In this document: piece by piece, positions 8,016-16,600 of the stretch
Position numbering within the stretch: the first letter of the stretch is position 1
Layout of the letters: every line of letters begins with the position of its first letter
NCBI RefSeq assembly: GCF_011634835.1
Contig: NZ_SIRP01000001.1
Location: forward strand, 1,813,264 to 1,859,933
Length of the DNA: 46,670 nt
Source: Isoptericola sp. BMS4
Lineage (GTDB): Bacteria; Actinomycetota; Actinomycetes; Actinomycetales; Cellulomonadaceae
Reading direction: 5' to 3'
Made by a program: the position numbers and the translations under genes
The notes under the pieces: model-generated
What the model was told of the DNA's origin: nothing
What the model saw: the letters and a program-made list of their open reading frames with translations, nothing else
The model's database searches: none

Positions 8016-8154
8016 GACCCTAGGTGCTCCGGTGCCCGCTGAGCAGGTCGGACGCGAATCCGTCTCATCAGGTGGGACGCGGGCGAGGGCGGAGATGGGA
8101 TTCGGATGGCCGGTGAATGATCGGATGAATCCCTTCCCTGGTTCATTGAATCGT

Positions 8155-8160
8155 GATAAT
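8155..8160 (+). promoter_or_regulatory. -10 box of the rhamnogalacturonan lyase gene
   Basis: GATAAT at 8155-8160 is close to the consensus -10 and ends 8 bases before the ATG at 8169, so the transcript is near-leaderless. The short palindrome TTCATTGAA (8142-8150), in an unusually AT-rich patch just upstream, could be a regulator half-site pair. Confidence 0.5.
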
Positions 8161-8168
8161 TTCGCGCC

Positions 8169-10796
8169 ATGACCTCAGAGACCGCAATGACGCGGCGAAC
8201 CTTTGGAAAGCTTGCCGGAATCACGGCCACGGCGCTGCTGCCACTGGCGTACGCGCAGCGTGCGACCGCGGCCGGGACGGCCGGACCTCCGGCGGTCCAC
8301 GAGACGGCCACCCAGGTCGTCGTCGACAACGGCCTCGTCCAGCTCACGGTGGACAGGTCGAATGGTCGGACCACTTCGCTCGTCTACGACGGCGTGAACA
8401 TGGTCGGTCGCGGCAACTACGACATGAACACCACGCGGGAAGGGGGCGGGCTTCCCCTGCCCTCGGCCGACGACGAGATCGTGGTCCGACGCGAGCAGGA
8501 CTTCGTCGACATCGCCTACCACCACGCCCCGTCGAACGACATGCCCTGCTGGCTGGTGCGCCACCACATCGTGCGTTCCGGGGAGCCGGGCATCCACCTC
8601 GCGTACAGCTACGACCACCCGGCCGAGCACCACGGCTTCCGCACCGACCAGCATCGGTACGTCTTCTACACGGCGGGGGACACGTTCACCCACGTGTCGG
8701 TGCCGGACGACGCCGGCGCCACCCCCTGGCGGGAGTCAGCGGCCCGCATGCCCACCGACGGCGAGCTGTCCCGCGCCGTCGAGGTGATGGACGCGACGTA
8801 CGACCTGCAGGGCACCGGGTCGTCCTACGCCCGCCGGTACTACACCAAGTACGACTGGGCCGTGTCCATGAAGGACCACAGCCTGCACGGGCTCTACGGC
8901 CACGGGTACGGCATGTGGGCCGCGCTGCCGAACCTCGAGGCGTTCACCGGCGGCCCGGTGCGCCAGGACCTCATCCTGCACCAGACCGGTGGCGGGCCCG
9001 TGCTGCTCGTCGAGCCGCACGCCACCCACTACGGCGCGCCGCCGGTTCGCGTGGAGGCCGGGCAGGCCTGGCAGAAGACGTACGGCCCCTACTTCGTCTA
9101 CCTCAACACCGGCGACGATCCCCGCGCGATGCGGCGCGACGCCGCCCGGTACACGCGGTTCGGGGCGCACGCCGCCTTCTACGACCGGCTGGCCGTGGAG
9201 GGCTGGACGCCCAGCGCCGACCGGTCGCGCGTGCGGGGCAAGGTCCAGGTCCCCGGCGTGACGGACCTCGCGGGAGCCGTCGTCGTGCTCTCCGACAACC
9301 GGACCGAGATGCAGCGGTCGGTGCTCGGGTACAACTACTGGGCGGACGTCGAGGAGGGCGGCCGGTTCGCGATCGACCACGTGCGGCCGGGGACGTACCG
9401 ACTGACCGTCTACGGGGCCGGCCTCTGGGGCGAGTACGTCATCGACGACGTCGTGGTGGGCGCCGGCCAGGACGTGCGGCTCGGCCGGATGGAGTGGGAG
9501 CCGGAGGACCACGGCCGCACGGTGTTCCAGATCGGCACGCCGAACCGCACCTCGATCGAGTTTCACGGCGGCCGGGACTTCCGCCGCTACGGAGCGTTCC
9601 AGGCCTTCCGTGAGGAGTTCCCCGAGGGCGTCACCTACCGGGTCGGTACGAGCACCGAGGACGACTGGAACTACGTCCAGTACCAGCGCTCCTACCCGGT
9701 CGAGGCCCCCGAGGGCACCGTCGTGCCCGACGACACGGACGGCATCTGGCTCTTCGACTTCGGCAGCACCGGCAGCCCGGTCGCCGAGGGGTATCAGCGG
9801 GTCGCGCAGAACACGCTGTACTCCGCCGGCGGCGGCTTCGGCCTCGACCGGGCGGTCGCGTACCGGGACCGCGGGGCAGGCGGCGACCTGCAGCGGGACT
9901 TCACCGTCGGCTCGTCGTACACCTTCTCCGTGAACCTGCCGAACGGCGAGTACGAGGTCACGGTCCTCTCCGGCGACGACATCGCCGCGAACCGGTCGGC
10001 GATCTCCTTCAACGGGGGCGATGCCGTCGACCTCACGGCGGGCCGGGGCGAGTACGCCGTGCACACGGAGGTCGTGACCGTCGACGCGGGCCGGCTGGAC
10101 CTGACCACGGGCGGGGACGGGCGGATCAACGCCGTGGAGATCATCTCGACGGAAGCGGCCGTGCCGGTGCTGGAGCGCCTCGACGTCGACGGCGCCGACC
10201 TCGTGCCCGGCTTCAGCACGTTCCGCTCCGACTTCGCCGCGGACTTCCCCTGGGACCAGCCGTCGGTCACGGTGCGTGCTGCGGGCCGGGGTGGCGCGGC
10301 GGTGACGATCGGCGGCGAGCCCGTCCCGGAGGAGGGGTTGACCGTCCCGCTCGAGGGGCACCGCACCGTCGTCGAGCTGGTGGTGACCGGAGACGGAGGC
10401 GCCGCGACCACCTACCGGCTCCACGCCACCCGCCAGGAACGGCCCTGGCGCATCCTGTTCGACCTCGACGAGGCACCTCGGGCCGGCGCCACCGCCACCC
10501 TGTCGGTATGGCTCGCGGCCTGGTCGATGGGTTCCGCGCTACCCGTTCCGCCGGAGCAGAGCAACCTCACGGTGACGGTCAACGGCGAGCCGTTCGTCTG
10601 GACGTTCGAGCCCGACGACGCCCGGGGCGCCACCTACCGCAGCGCCTGCGGCGGGCGCACGTACCGCCGGGAGATCACGTTCGACGCCGCGCTGCTGAGG
10701 CCGGCCGGCAACGAGATCTCGCTGCAGATCAACGCCGGGGCCGAGCACCTGTGGAACGAGACGGCCTACGACGCGATCCGGCTCGAGGTCGGCTGA
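8169..10796 (+). CDS. Tat-exported rhamnogalacturonan lyase (PL4-like)
   Basis: An 875-residue secreted enzyme expected to cleave the rhamnogalacturonan I backbone of pectin by beta-elimination. Twin-arginine signal MTRRTFGKLAG with cleavage near residue 35. Residues about 40-345 match the PL4 catalytic beta-sandwich (QVVVDNGLVQLTVDRSNGRT, HHIVRSGEPGIHLAYSYDHP, YTKYDWAVSMKDHSLHGLYG). A fibronectin-like module (about 350-430) and the first part of the PL4 carbohydrate-binding domain follow (FQIGTPNRTSIEF, DDWNYVQYQ). About 250 residues are then inserted before that domain resumes at WRILFDLDEAPRAGATATLS. The insert holds a malectin-like part (WLFDFGSTGSPVAEGYQRVA) and a cadherin-like beta-sandwich ending VVTGDGGAATTYRLHATR. 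It is single-gene, with its own near-leaderless promoter and a terminator. Confidence 0.85.
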   Translation: MTSETAMTRRTFGKLAGITATALLPLAYAQRATAAGTAGPPAVHETATQVVVDNGLVQLTVDRSNGRTTSLVYDGVNMVGRGNYDMNTTREGGGLPLPSADDEIVVRREQDFVDIAYHHAPSNDMPCWLVRHHIVRSGEPGIHLAYSYDHPAEHHGFRTDQHRYVFYTAGDTFTHVSVPDDAGATPWRESAARMPTDGELSRAVEVMDATYDLQGTGSSYARRYYTKYDWAVSMKDHSLHGLYGHGYGMWAALPNLEAFTGGPVRQDLILHQTGGGPVLLVEPHATHYGAPPVRVEAGQAWQKTYGPYFVYLNTGDDPRAMRRDAARYTRFGAHAAFYDRLAVEGWTPSADRSRVRGKVQVPGVTDLAGAVVVLSDNRTEMQRSVLGYNYWADVEEGGRFAIDHVRPGTYRLTVYGAGLWGEYVIDDVVVGAGQDVRLGRMEWEPEDHGRTVFQIGTPNRTSIEFHGGRDFRRYGAFQAFREEFPEGVTYRVGTSTEDDWNYVQYQRSYPVEAPEGTVVPDDTDGIWLFDFGSTGSPVAEGYQRVAQNTLYSAGGGFGLDRAVAYRDRGAGGDLQRDFTVGSSYTFSVNLPNGEYEVTVLSGDDIAANRSAISFNGGDAVDLTAGRGEYAVHTEVVTVDAGRLDLTTGGDGRINAVEIISTEAAVPVLERLDVDGADLVPGFSTFRSDFAADFPWDQPSVTVRAAGRGGAAVTIGGEPVPEEGLTVPLEGHRTVVELVVTGDGGAATTYRLHATRQERPWRILFDLDEAPRAGATATLSVWLAAWSMGSALPVPPEQSNLTVTVNGEPFVWTFEPDDARGATYRSACGGRTYRREITFDAALLRPAGNEISLQINAGAEHLWNETAYDAIRLEVG

Positions 10797-10800
10797 GCCG

Positions 10801-10837
10801 GCGGGGCACCGGCGTCCCTGTGGGGCCGGTGCCCCGC
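10801..10837 (+). terminator. Terminator after rhamnogalacturonan lyase gene
   Basis: GCGGGGCACCGGC (10801-10813) pairs perfectly with GCCGGTGCCCCGC (10825-10837), beginning 5 bases after the stop codon. Confidence 0.75.
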
Positions 10838-10860
10838 TCGGACCGAGCTGCGGCAGAGAC

Positions 10861-10896
10861 GACGAGGCCCGCCCCGGAACCGGGGCGGGCCTCGTC
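10861..10896. terminator. Terminator downstream of tRNA-His
   Basis: GACGAGGCCCGCCCCGG (10861-10877) and its perfect complement (10880-10896) form a 17-bp stem around AA. It lies 4 bases past the 3' end of the minus-strand tRNA-His and faces the lyase transcript, so it can act on both. Confidence 0.75.
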
Positions 10897-10900
10897 GTGC

Positions 10901-10977
10901 TGGGGTGGCTAACCGGGCTTGAACCGGCGACCTCCTGGACCACAACCAGGCGCTCTACCGACTGAGCTATAGCCACC
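10901..10977 (-). tRNA. tRNA-His (GTG)
   Basis: On the minus strand the cloverleaf starts GGTGGCTATAGCTCAGT, with the extra G(-1) typical of tRNA-His at 10977. The anticodon arm CTGGTTGTGGTCCAG carries GTG. The acceptor 3' strand TAGCCAC is followed by discriminator C and an encoded CCA. A TACACT -10 box (11024-11029) lies 47 bases upstream. Confidence 0.96.
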
Positions 10978-11046
10978 ATGGCCTGGGTCTCGACGCTGCC
11001 GCGTGAGCACCGGGCCGTCGAAAAGTGTACATGCTCTCCGGCGAGG

Positions 11047-11685
11047 TCAGGACATCGACCCGTGCCGCGTGACGGAGGTCTCGCCGATCCGCGCGGCGAC
11101 GGCGCGGGCCGTCGCGGTGTCGGGCCCGGGCTGCGGCACGAAGAGGGCCTCGCGGTAGTAGCGCAGCTCGTCGATGCTCTCGAGGATGTCCGCGAGCGCG
11201 CGGTGCCCGCCGCCCTTCGGCGGCGAGGCGAAGTAGACGCGCGGGTACCAGCGCCGGGCGAGCTCCTTGATGGAGGAGACGTCGACGATCCGGTAGTGCA
11301 GGTGGGCCACGAGCCCGGCCATGTCGCGGTCGAGGAACATCTTGTCCGTCCCGACCGAGTTGCCGGCGAGCGGCGCCTTGCGCGGCTCGGGCACCCACTC
11401 GCGCACGTGGTCGAGCACGGTCTGCTCGGCCTCGGCCAGCGTGACGCCCTGCGTGAGCTCGTCGAGCAGGCCGGAGGTGGTGTGCATCTCGCGCACGAAG
11501 TCGTTCATCTGTTCCAGCGCCTCGGCGGGGGGCCGGATGACGACGTCCACGCCGTCGCCGAGCACGTTGAGCTCGGAGTCGGTGACCACGGCGGCGACCT
11601 CGACGAGCGCGTCGGCGCGCAGGTCGAGCCCGGTCATCTCGCAGTCGATCCACACGATGCGTTCGTCGGTCTTCGCAGGGCTCAC
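11047..11685 (-). CDS. orn: Oligoribonuclease (3'-5' exoribonuclease)
   Basis: Degrades 2-5-nucleotide RNA fragments, and pGpG where cyclic-di-GMP is used, to mononucleotides in the cytoplasm. It has the DEDDh exonuclease fold: [11 protein letters not shown] near the N-terminus supplies the first D and [16 protein letters not shown] the third acidic residue region, and [14 protein letters not shown] the catalytic His and last Asp. About 212 residues, normal for Orn. I chose GTG 11685, because a TATGGT hexamer ends 7 bases before it (leaderless start). ATG 11697, four codons earlier, is the alternative. The adjacency of orn to tRNA-His is one I recall from other actinobacteria. Confidence 0.95.
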   Translation of the reverse strand: MSPAKTDERIVWIDCEMTGLDLRADALVEVAAVVTDSELNVLGDGVDVVIRPPAEALEQMNDFVREMHTTSGLLDELTQGVTLAEAEQTVLDHVREWVPEPRKAPLAGNSVGTDKMFLDRDMAGLVAHLHYRIVDVSSIKELARRWYPRVYFASPPKGGGHRALADILESIDELRYYREALFVPQPGPDTATARAVAARIGETSVTRHGSMS

Positions 11686-11752
11686 GTGCTTCACCATACG
11701 TTCTGCGTGGCACCGTCCCGGACGGCCGGGCCGGTGGTCGCGACCTCAGGAC

Positions 11753-11809
11753 GAAGGCCCCGGTGCCCGGACGCTCCCGTGGGGGAGCGGTCCGGCCACC
11801 GGGGCCTTC
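11753..11809 (-). terminator. Long terminator hairpin between small ORF and orn
   Basis: GAAGGCCCCGGTG (11753-11765) pairs perfectly with CACCGGGGCCTTC (11797-11809). The inner part adds a second stem around GCTCCC/GGGGAGC. It lies downstream of the minus-strand small gene at 11855-12034 and before orn. Confidence 0.7.
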
Positions 11810-11854
11810 GGTCGTGGGCGCCCCGGCCGGTCGCGCGCGGGGTGCCGGGGCGGG

Positions 11855-12034
11855 TCATGCGGCGAGCCGGTCGTGCAGCCACCGGGCGATGCTGGTGCGC
11901 TGACGACGGGCGAGCGGCTGCCCCGGCAGCGTGTGCTGCCGGCGCAGTCGGCGGAGGGTACGGCGGTGCTCGGCCTGCTCGAGGCGTTCGCGATGGATGG
12001 CCTGCACGAGAAGCAGGTCCATGGAGTTCGACAT
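11855..12034 (-). CDS. Small basic conserved-looking protein, unknown
   Basis: A 59-residue protein starting MSNSMDLLLVQAIHRERLEQ and ending SIARWLHDRLAA, rich in Arg and Leu and predicted mostly helical. The coding call rests on three things: a leader identical over 17 bases, start codon included, to that of cysK (GGACACACACCACCATG), a strong terminator after the stop, and a plausible amphipathic helix pattern. No domain or function is recognised. The frame stays open for 17 codons upstream, but the shared leader fixes the start at 12034. It is monocistronic, between tRNA-Arg and orn. Confidence 0.6.
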   Translation of the reverse strand: MSNSMDLLLVQAIHRERLEQAEHRRTLRRLRRQHTLPGQPLARRQRTSIARWLHDRLAA

Positions 12035-12332
12035 GGTGGTGTGTGTCCTTCGTGACGTGGGTCGTCGGTCCGGGCCAGGGACCACCCGTGCGACCGGCGT
12101 CGGGCCGGCCGCGCGTCACCGCGGTGCACCACGTACTCTGCTCTGCCGCACCCGGGTCGCGCACGGCTTTTTCCCAGGTCGTGGCGCGACCCGGCGGCAG
12201 GCGCGTGCGGGCCGGTCGGGTGTCGGGCAGGCACTCGACGTCCGTCCCGGGCCCGGGCGCTCCGCGGGGCCGCGTCACGCGATCGCCATGGCGCGCCGGG
12301 TGGACCAGCCATGCTCGACGGCTGCGGATCGG

Positions 12333-12406
12333 TGCCTCCGGCAGGATTCGAACCCGCGACCCGGTCATTAGAAGTGACCCGCTCTATCCAGCTGAGCTAC
12401 GGAGGC
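12333..12406 (-). tRNA. tRNA-Arg (TCT)
   Basis: The minus strand reads GCCTCCGTAGCTCAGCTGGA. The anticodon stem-loop GGTCACTTCTAATGACC gives anticodon TCT, followed by the T-arm GCGGGTTCGAATCCTGC and acceptor strand CGGAGGC with discriminator A. CC but not CCA follows. A TAAAAT -10 box at 12417-12422 lies 10 bases upstream of the 5' end. Confidence 0.96.
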
Positions 12407-12416
12407 AAGCGAGCCG

Positions 12417-12422
12417 ATTTTA
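12417..12422 (-). promoter_or_regulatory. -10 box of tRNA-Arg
   Basis: TAAAAT on the minus strand, 10 bases before the tRNA 5' end, in otherwise GC-rich sequence. No convincing -35 box is visible. Confidence 0.55.
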
Positions 12423-12503
12423 GCCCAGTCCGTCCTGGTCACGACCGTTCCGAGTACAAGACGCGCGGGGAGCGATGGATGGCCCATCCGTTAGTCTGAG
12501 GGA

Positions 12504-12935
12504 ATGGCGCCGCACCACACCAAGGACAAGGGCGACCTCGGCGTGGCCAAGGCGCACGCCGATCTCGTCGGTCAAGGCTTCGTCGTGCTCTTCCCCGCGA
12601 CCGAGCACGCCCCGTTCGATCTCGTCGCGTATGCGGACGGTGCGTTCCATCGGCTGCAGGTGAAGTACCGCGCGGCGCGTTCCGGTGCGATGACGGTCCA
12701 CTTCCGGTCCGTCTGGAACGATCGTCAGGGCACGCATGTCAAGCCTGTGGACAAGGGTGCGATCGACGTCGTCTGCATCTACTGTCCCGAGACCGACGAG
12801 TGCTACTACGTCCGGCCGAGCGACTATGGAGCGTCGGTCACACTCAGGATCACGCCCAGCAGGAACGGCCAACGAAGCGGTGTGCTCGACGCAGCGGCGT
12901 TTCGTGACCTCGCGGACCTCGTTCGCCACCGCTGA
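12504..12935 (+). CDS. PD-(D/E)XK nuclease, intron-endonuclease-like
   Basis: A 143-residue protein that looks like the PD-(D/E)XK fold of the group I intron endonuclease I-Ssp6803I. Conserved-type residues appear at the expected spacing: K9-G10-D11 near the N-terminus, P37-F38-D39 and Q52-V53-K54 (RLQVKYR). The active-site set would be D11, D39, Q52 and K54, with Q in place of the usual acidic residue, as known for I-Ssp6803I. The start is ATG 12504: a TAGTCT -10 box at 12492-12497 ends 6 bases upstream (leaderless). G+C and third-position GC are visibly lower than in neighbours (many CGT, GAT, TAT and TCT codons), which suggests recent transfer. It lies beside, and diverges from, tRNA-Arg. 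Function as a free-standing homing or defence nuclease is inferred. Confidence 0.75.
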   Translation: MAPHHTKDKGDLGVAKAHADLVGQGFVVLFPATEHAPFDLVAYADGAFHRLQVKYRAARSGAMTVHFRSVWNDRQGTHVKPVDKGAIDVVCIYCPETDECYYVRPSDYGASVTLRITPSRNGQRSGVLDAAAFRDLADLVRHR

Positions 12936-13286
12936 CACGGGTCGCCCGTGCTCGACCACCTGAGGATCGGTCTGCTCGCCGGTGTGGCGAGACCGACCTC
13001 GGGCTCCCACGATCGTGCGTGTACCTCGACCGAACGGCTCGACGCGAGTCACGAGTTGTGGTCCGGAGGGCGCGGCGCGCTCCGTCCGAGACGGACCTTG
13101 CGAGGCAAAGGAAAGGGCAAACTGGGCACGGCGGGCTATTCAGGCACGAGGGGGCATACTGTCTCCCCGGGGGGTGTGTTCGCCGAGCCCGGTGCGCGCG
13201 ACGTGGCGCCGACCGGGACGACGCCGGTGCGGGGCGTCACGGCGCGCGCGTTTGGCAGCCGCACGCCCACCCGCGAGGATGTGCCC
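12936..13286. other. Intergenic stretch before the first GTPase module
   Basis: About 350 bases without a supported gene. The possible features are a purine-rich patch (AGGCAAAGGAAAGGGCAAAC near 13103) and a -10-like TACTGT at 13158-13163, which could start the GTPase operon with a 120-base leader. The frame of the GTPase gene is open here but reads as non-coding. Confidence 0.4.
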
Positions 13287-14963
13287 GTGACACCTTCTCT
13301 GGAGACGCGAGCCTCGCGCCGCGCCGCACGCCAGGCACGGGCCGACGTCGCGGAGGAGATCGGGCTCACGGTCCACGACGTCGCCCGCGATCTGCGCCGC
13401 GACGTCGCCGCGGTGCGCCTGCCGCTGCCGATCGACGGCGCGGCGGCGGCGGAGGGGTCCCGCGACCGCCTGCTCGCCCAGCTCGACGAGCACCTGCTGC
13501 CGCGCCTCGCCGAGCTGTCGGCGCTCGCGATCGTCGTCGTCGCGGGATCCACCGGGGCCGGCAAGTCGACGCTGTACAACTCGCTGCTCGGCGAGGAGGT
13601 CTCCGAGGCGGGGGTGCTGCGCCCCACCACCCGCGAGCCCGTCCTGGTGTATCATCCCGCCGACGCCGAGCTCCTCGCGAAGGGCCCGGTCACCGAGATC
13701 GCACGGGTCGTGGAGCACGAGGCGGTGCCGCGGGGCACCGCGCTGCTCGACGCACCCGACCTCGACTCCTTCGTGCAGGAGAACCGGTCCACCGCCCAGC
13801 AGCTGCTGGAGGCCGCGGACCTGTGGCTCTTCGTCACGACGGCGTCCCGGTACGGCGACGCGCTGCCCTGGCAGGCGCTCGCGAAGGCGACCGAGCGCGG
13901 GGCGTCGGTCGCCATGGTGCTCAACCGGGTGCCCAAGGACACGATGACCACCGTGCGCGGGGCCCTGCTGCAGCGACTGCGCGAGCACGGCATGACGGAC
14001 GTCCCGCTCTTCGTGGTCCCGGACGCCGGGCCCCACGAGGGACTGCTCGACGAGGCCGCGGTGCGCCCGGTGCGCCGCTGGCTCACCCTCCTCGCCGGCC
14101 CCGACCGCTCCCGCGCCGTCATCGTGCGCACCCTCAAGGGCTCCCTGGGAGCGCTGCCGGGCTGGGTCGGTTCGCTGGCGGACGCGGTCGACGCGCAGCA
14201 CGAGGCCGCGGAGCGCCTGCGCGCCACGGTCGACGCCGAGCAGCCCGCCGCGGAGCGCCTCGCCCGTGACGCGGTCGCCGCCGGCATCGTCGTCGGCGCC
14301 GCCGTCGAGGCCCGCTGGCGCGAGCTGCAGGGCTCGGTCGGCGTCGACCGGGTGAAGATGCGCGGCGACCTGGCCCGCAGCAGCCGACGGGCGGGCCGCG
14401 CCCGCGAGCGCGGGCTCGACGCGCTCCGCGAGGACGTCTGCGCCGCCGCGACCAGGACGCTCGTCGCCTCCGGTGCGCGGGTGGAGGAGCGGCTCCGCGC
14501 CGTGCTCGCGGGCCCCGGGGCCCCGGACGGCGGCGAGGCCGTGGTGCCCGACGGCGTCGAGCGCACTGCCGCGCGCGAGGGAGCAGTGCCGCCCCTCGTG
14601 CGTCTGTGGTCGGCGCGGGCGGACACGCTCGTCGCGGACGCGGTGCGTGGCGACGGCGCGGCCGACGTCGGGCGGGCGCGGTTCGAGGCCGCGGCGAAGG
14701 CGTTCGGGCAGCGGGGCCTGGCGTCGCTGCTGCTCGCGGCAGCGGCTGGCAGCGGCGACGCGGCGCGCGTGCTGGAGCGCGTGCTGGGACCCTTGGCGGA
14801 CGAGCCCGTGACCACCCTGCGCGACGACCTGTCGGATCGTGCCGCCTCCGTCGTGGACCGCGAGATGTCCGCCGTGCGTGAGGCCCTGGCCGCGAACGAG
14901 CCCACCGAGGACTCGGCCGCCGGGCTCCGGGTGCGGCTCGCCGAGCTGAGGAGACTGACATGA
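13287..14963 (+). CDS. Dynamin-like GTPase, module A
   Basis: A 558-residue large GTPase of the bacterial dynamin-like type. G1 is GSTGAGKST at about residues 87-95, G2 is in LRPTTREPV, G3 is LLDAPDLDS and G4 is LNRVPKD. Long helical stalk segments rich in Ala, Arg and Glu follow (about 250-558). Unlike its paralogue at 20327-22321 it has no clear two-pass hydrophobic paddle, only a weak stretch (RGLASLLLAAAAG). Such proteins assemble on membranes and bend, fuse or stabilise them, for example at division septa. The start is GTG 13287, with GAGG at the right distance; GTG 13281 is possible. Its stop overlaps the next start (ATGA), so the two GTPases are co-translated. Confidence 0.85.
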   Translation: MTPSLETRASRRAARQARADVAEEIGLTVHDVARDLRRDVAAVRLPLPIDGAAAAEGSRDRLLAQLDEHLLPRLAELSALAIVVVAGSTGAGKSTLYNSLLGEEVSEAGVLRPTTREPVLVYHPADAELLAKGPVTEIARVVEHEAVPRGTALLDAPDLDSFVQENRSTAQQLLEAADLWLFVTTASRYGDALPWQALAKATERGASVAMVLNRVPKDTMTTVRGALLQRLREHGMTDVPLFVVPDAGPHEGLLDEAAVRPVRRWLTLLAGPDRSRAVIVRTLKGSLGALPGWVGSLADAVDAQHEAAERLRATVDAEQPAAERLARDAVAAGIVVGAAVEARWRELQGSVGVDRVKMRGDLARSSRRAGRARERGLDALREDVCAAATRTLVASGARVEERLRAVLAGPGAPDGGEAVVPDGVERTAAREGAVPPLVRLWSARADTLVADAVRGDGAADVGRARFEAAAKAFGQRGLASLLLAAAAGSGDAARVLERVLGPLADEPVTTLRDDLSDRAASVVDREMSAVREALAANEPTEDSAAGLRVRLAELRRLT

Positions 14964-16549
14964 CCCAGAGCCCGTCCCACGACGCCACGCTGCGCGCCCG
15001 GACGGAGGATCTCGCCCAGGCGCTCGAGATCGCGGGCCCGCGACTGGACGACGCCACCGCGCGCCGTGTCCGTGGCGCCGTCGACGGCGTCCGGGAGCGT
15101 CTGGCGCTCGGCGTCGACCACACGATCGTCGGATTCGCCGGGGGGACCGGCTCGGGCAAGTCGAGCCTGTTCAACAAGGTGACCACGCTGAGCTTCGCGG
15201 ACGTCGGGGTGAAGCGGCCCACGACGGCGCGCGTCACCGCGTGCTCCTGGTCCCAGGAGGCCGACAGCCTGCTCGACTGGGTGGGCGTGGACCGGGAGCG
15301 CCGCATCGTGCAGAGCGGCGAGCTCGACGGTTCCGACGGCCACGAGCTGGCCGGGCTGGTGCTGCTCGACCTGCCCGACCACGACTCCGTGGAGCCGGCG
15401 CACCGCGAGGTCGTGGACCGGGTGCTGCCCATGGTCGACCTGCTGGTGTGGGTGGTCGACCCGCAGAAGTACGCCGACGACGCCCTCCACTCGGGCTACC
15501 TGCGCGAGCAGGTGGGCTCCGAGGCGTCCATGGTGGTGCTCCTCAACCAGGTCGACACCGTGCCCGACGTGCAGCGGGAGAACCTCGTGGCGGACCTGCG
15601 GCGGCTCCTGGCCGACGACGGCCTGCGGGGCGTGCACGTCCAGGAGGTGTCCGCGCGGAGCGGCGAGGGCGTCGACGAGGTGCGTGCCCTGCTGGCGGAG
15701 GCCTGCGCGCGCCGGAGCGTGGCGGCCGGCCGGGCGGCGGCCGAGCTCGACTCCGCGGCCAGGCTGCTCCTGGCGCAGACGCCGGCTGAGGTGCCGTGGC
15801 AGATGGAGCCGGCCGTGGAGCGGGAGCTCGGCGCGCTGGTGACCGCGACCGGGCTCGACGCCGTCGCGAGCCAGGTGGGGACCGCGGTGCGCAACGGCTA
15901 CGGCCACCCCGAGGTCTCGCCGCCCGACCGCGACGCCGTCGCGCTGTCGCGTGCCCGCTGGCTCACGCGGGCGGGGGCGTCGCTGCGGCCGGGCTGGCAG
16001 CGCGCCCTGGCCGGGTCGGTCGCCGGGGCGGACGCGCTGCGCACCGAGGTGGCCGGCGCGATGCGCGGGATCTCGCTCGACGCCCAGGGTCCCGCGGCGG
16101 CCCGGACGACGCGCCGGACGGCATGGGCTCTCGCCGCGGCCGCCGTCCTCGCCGCGGTCGCCGGGGTGCTGGCGCTCACCGGTGTCCTGGACCTCGCGGG
16201 CGTCTGGACGGCGGTGCTGCTGGCGGGCGCCGGCGTCCTCGCGGCAGGCGCCGTGGTGACCGCCCTGGCGGGCGTCGCCGCCCGTCGGCGGCTGGCGCGC
16301 CGGCGCGAGCAGGAGGTCGGCGACGCCGGCCGCGCGGCCCTGGAGCGGGTGCTCACGGAGAGCCTCGGGGAGCCGACGGAGCGGCTGCTGCTGGAGCACC
16401 GGAGGGTGCGCGAGCTGGCGAAGGCGGCAACCGAGCTTCCGGCCGCCCGCCCGCTGACCGGGTCGCTGAGCCTGCCCACGGCCGAGCAGCTCGGCTCGTC
16501 GTCCACAGGGTCCGGCCCCGGGGCCGAGGGGGCCCACGCCCGGAGGTGA
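14960..16549 (+). CDS. Era-like membrane GTPase, module A
   Basis: A 529-residue protein with an N-terminal TRAFAC-class GTPase domain: G1 GGTGSGKSS (61-69), G2 in KRPTTARV, G3 LLDLPDHDSVEPAHR, G4 NQVD. After a helical middle, two adjacent membrane spans lie at about residues 387-440 (AWALAAAAVLAAVAGVLALT and VLLAGAGVLAAGAVVTALAG). A basic helical segment and a Ser/Gly-rich tail follow. It is the partner of the overlapping dynamin-like gene, probably as its membrane anchor or hetero-oligomer subunit (inference). The closest relative in the window is the protein at 22318-24072, with which it shares LLDLPDHDSV and VDPQKYAD. Confidence 0.85.
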   Translation: MTQSPSHDATLRARTEDLAQALEIAGPRLDDATARRVRGAVDGVRERLALGVDHTIVGFAGGTGSGKSSLFNKVTTLSFADVGVKRPTTARVTACSWSQEADSLLDWVGVDRERRIVQSGELDGSDGHELAGLVLLDLPDHDSVEPAHREVVDRVLPMVDLLVWVVDPQKYADDALHSGYLREQVGSEASMVVLLNQVDTVPDVQRENLVADLRRLLADDGLRGVHVQEVSARSGEGVDEVRALLAEACARRSVAAGRAAAELDSAARLLLAQTPAEVPWQMEPAVERELGALVTATGLDAVASQVGTAVRNGYGHPEVSPPDRDAVALSRARWLTRAGASLRPGWQRALAGSVAGADALRTEVAGAMRGISLDAQGPAAARTTRRTAWALAAAAVLAAVAGVLALTGVLDLAGVWTAVLLAGAGVLAAGAVVTALAGVAARRRLARRREQEVGDAGRAALERVLTESLGEPTERLLLEHRRVRELAKAATELPAARPLTGSLSLPTAEQLGSSSTGSGPGAEGAHARR

Positions 16550-16600
16550 ACCTGGGCCGGGGCCGGCACCGCGCCGGCCCGAGAGACCCCAGGAGGACGC

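Noticed and set aside
12482-12663. A 62-codon frame starting at 12475
   Set aside because: It overlaps the nuclease gene in another frame and contains only Ser/Arg/Pro-rich shadow sequence.
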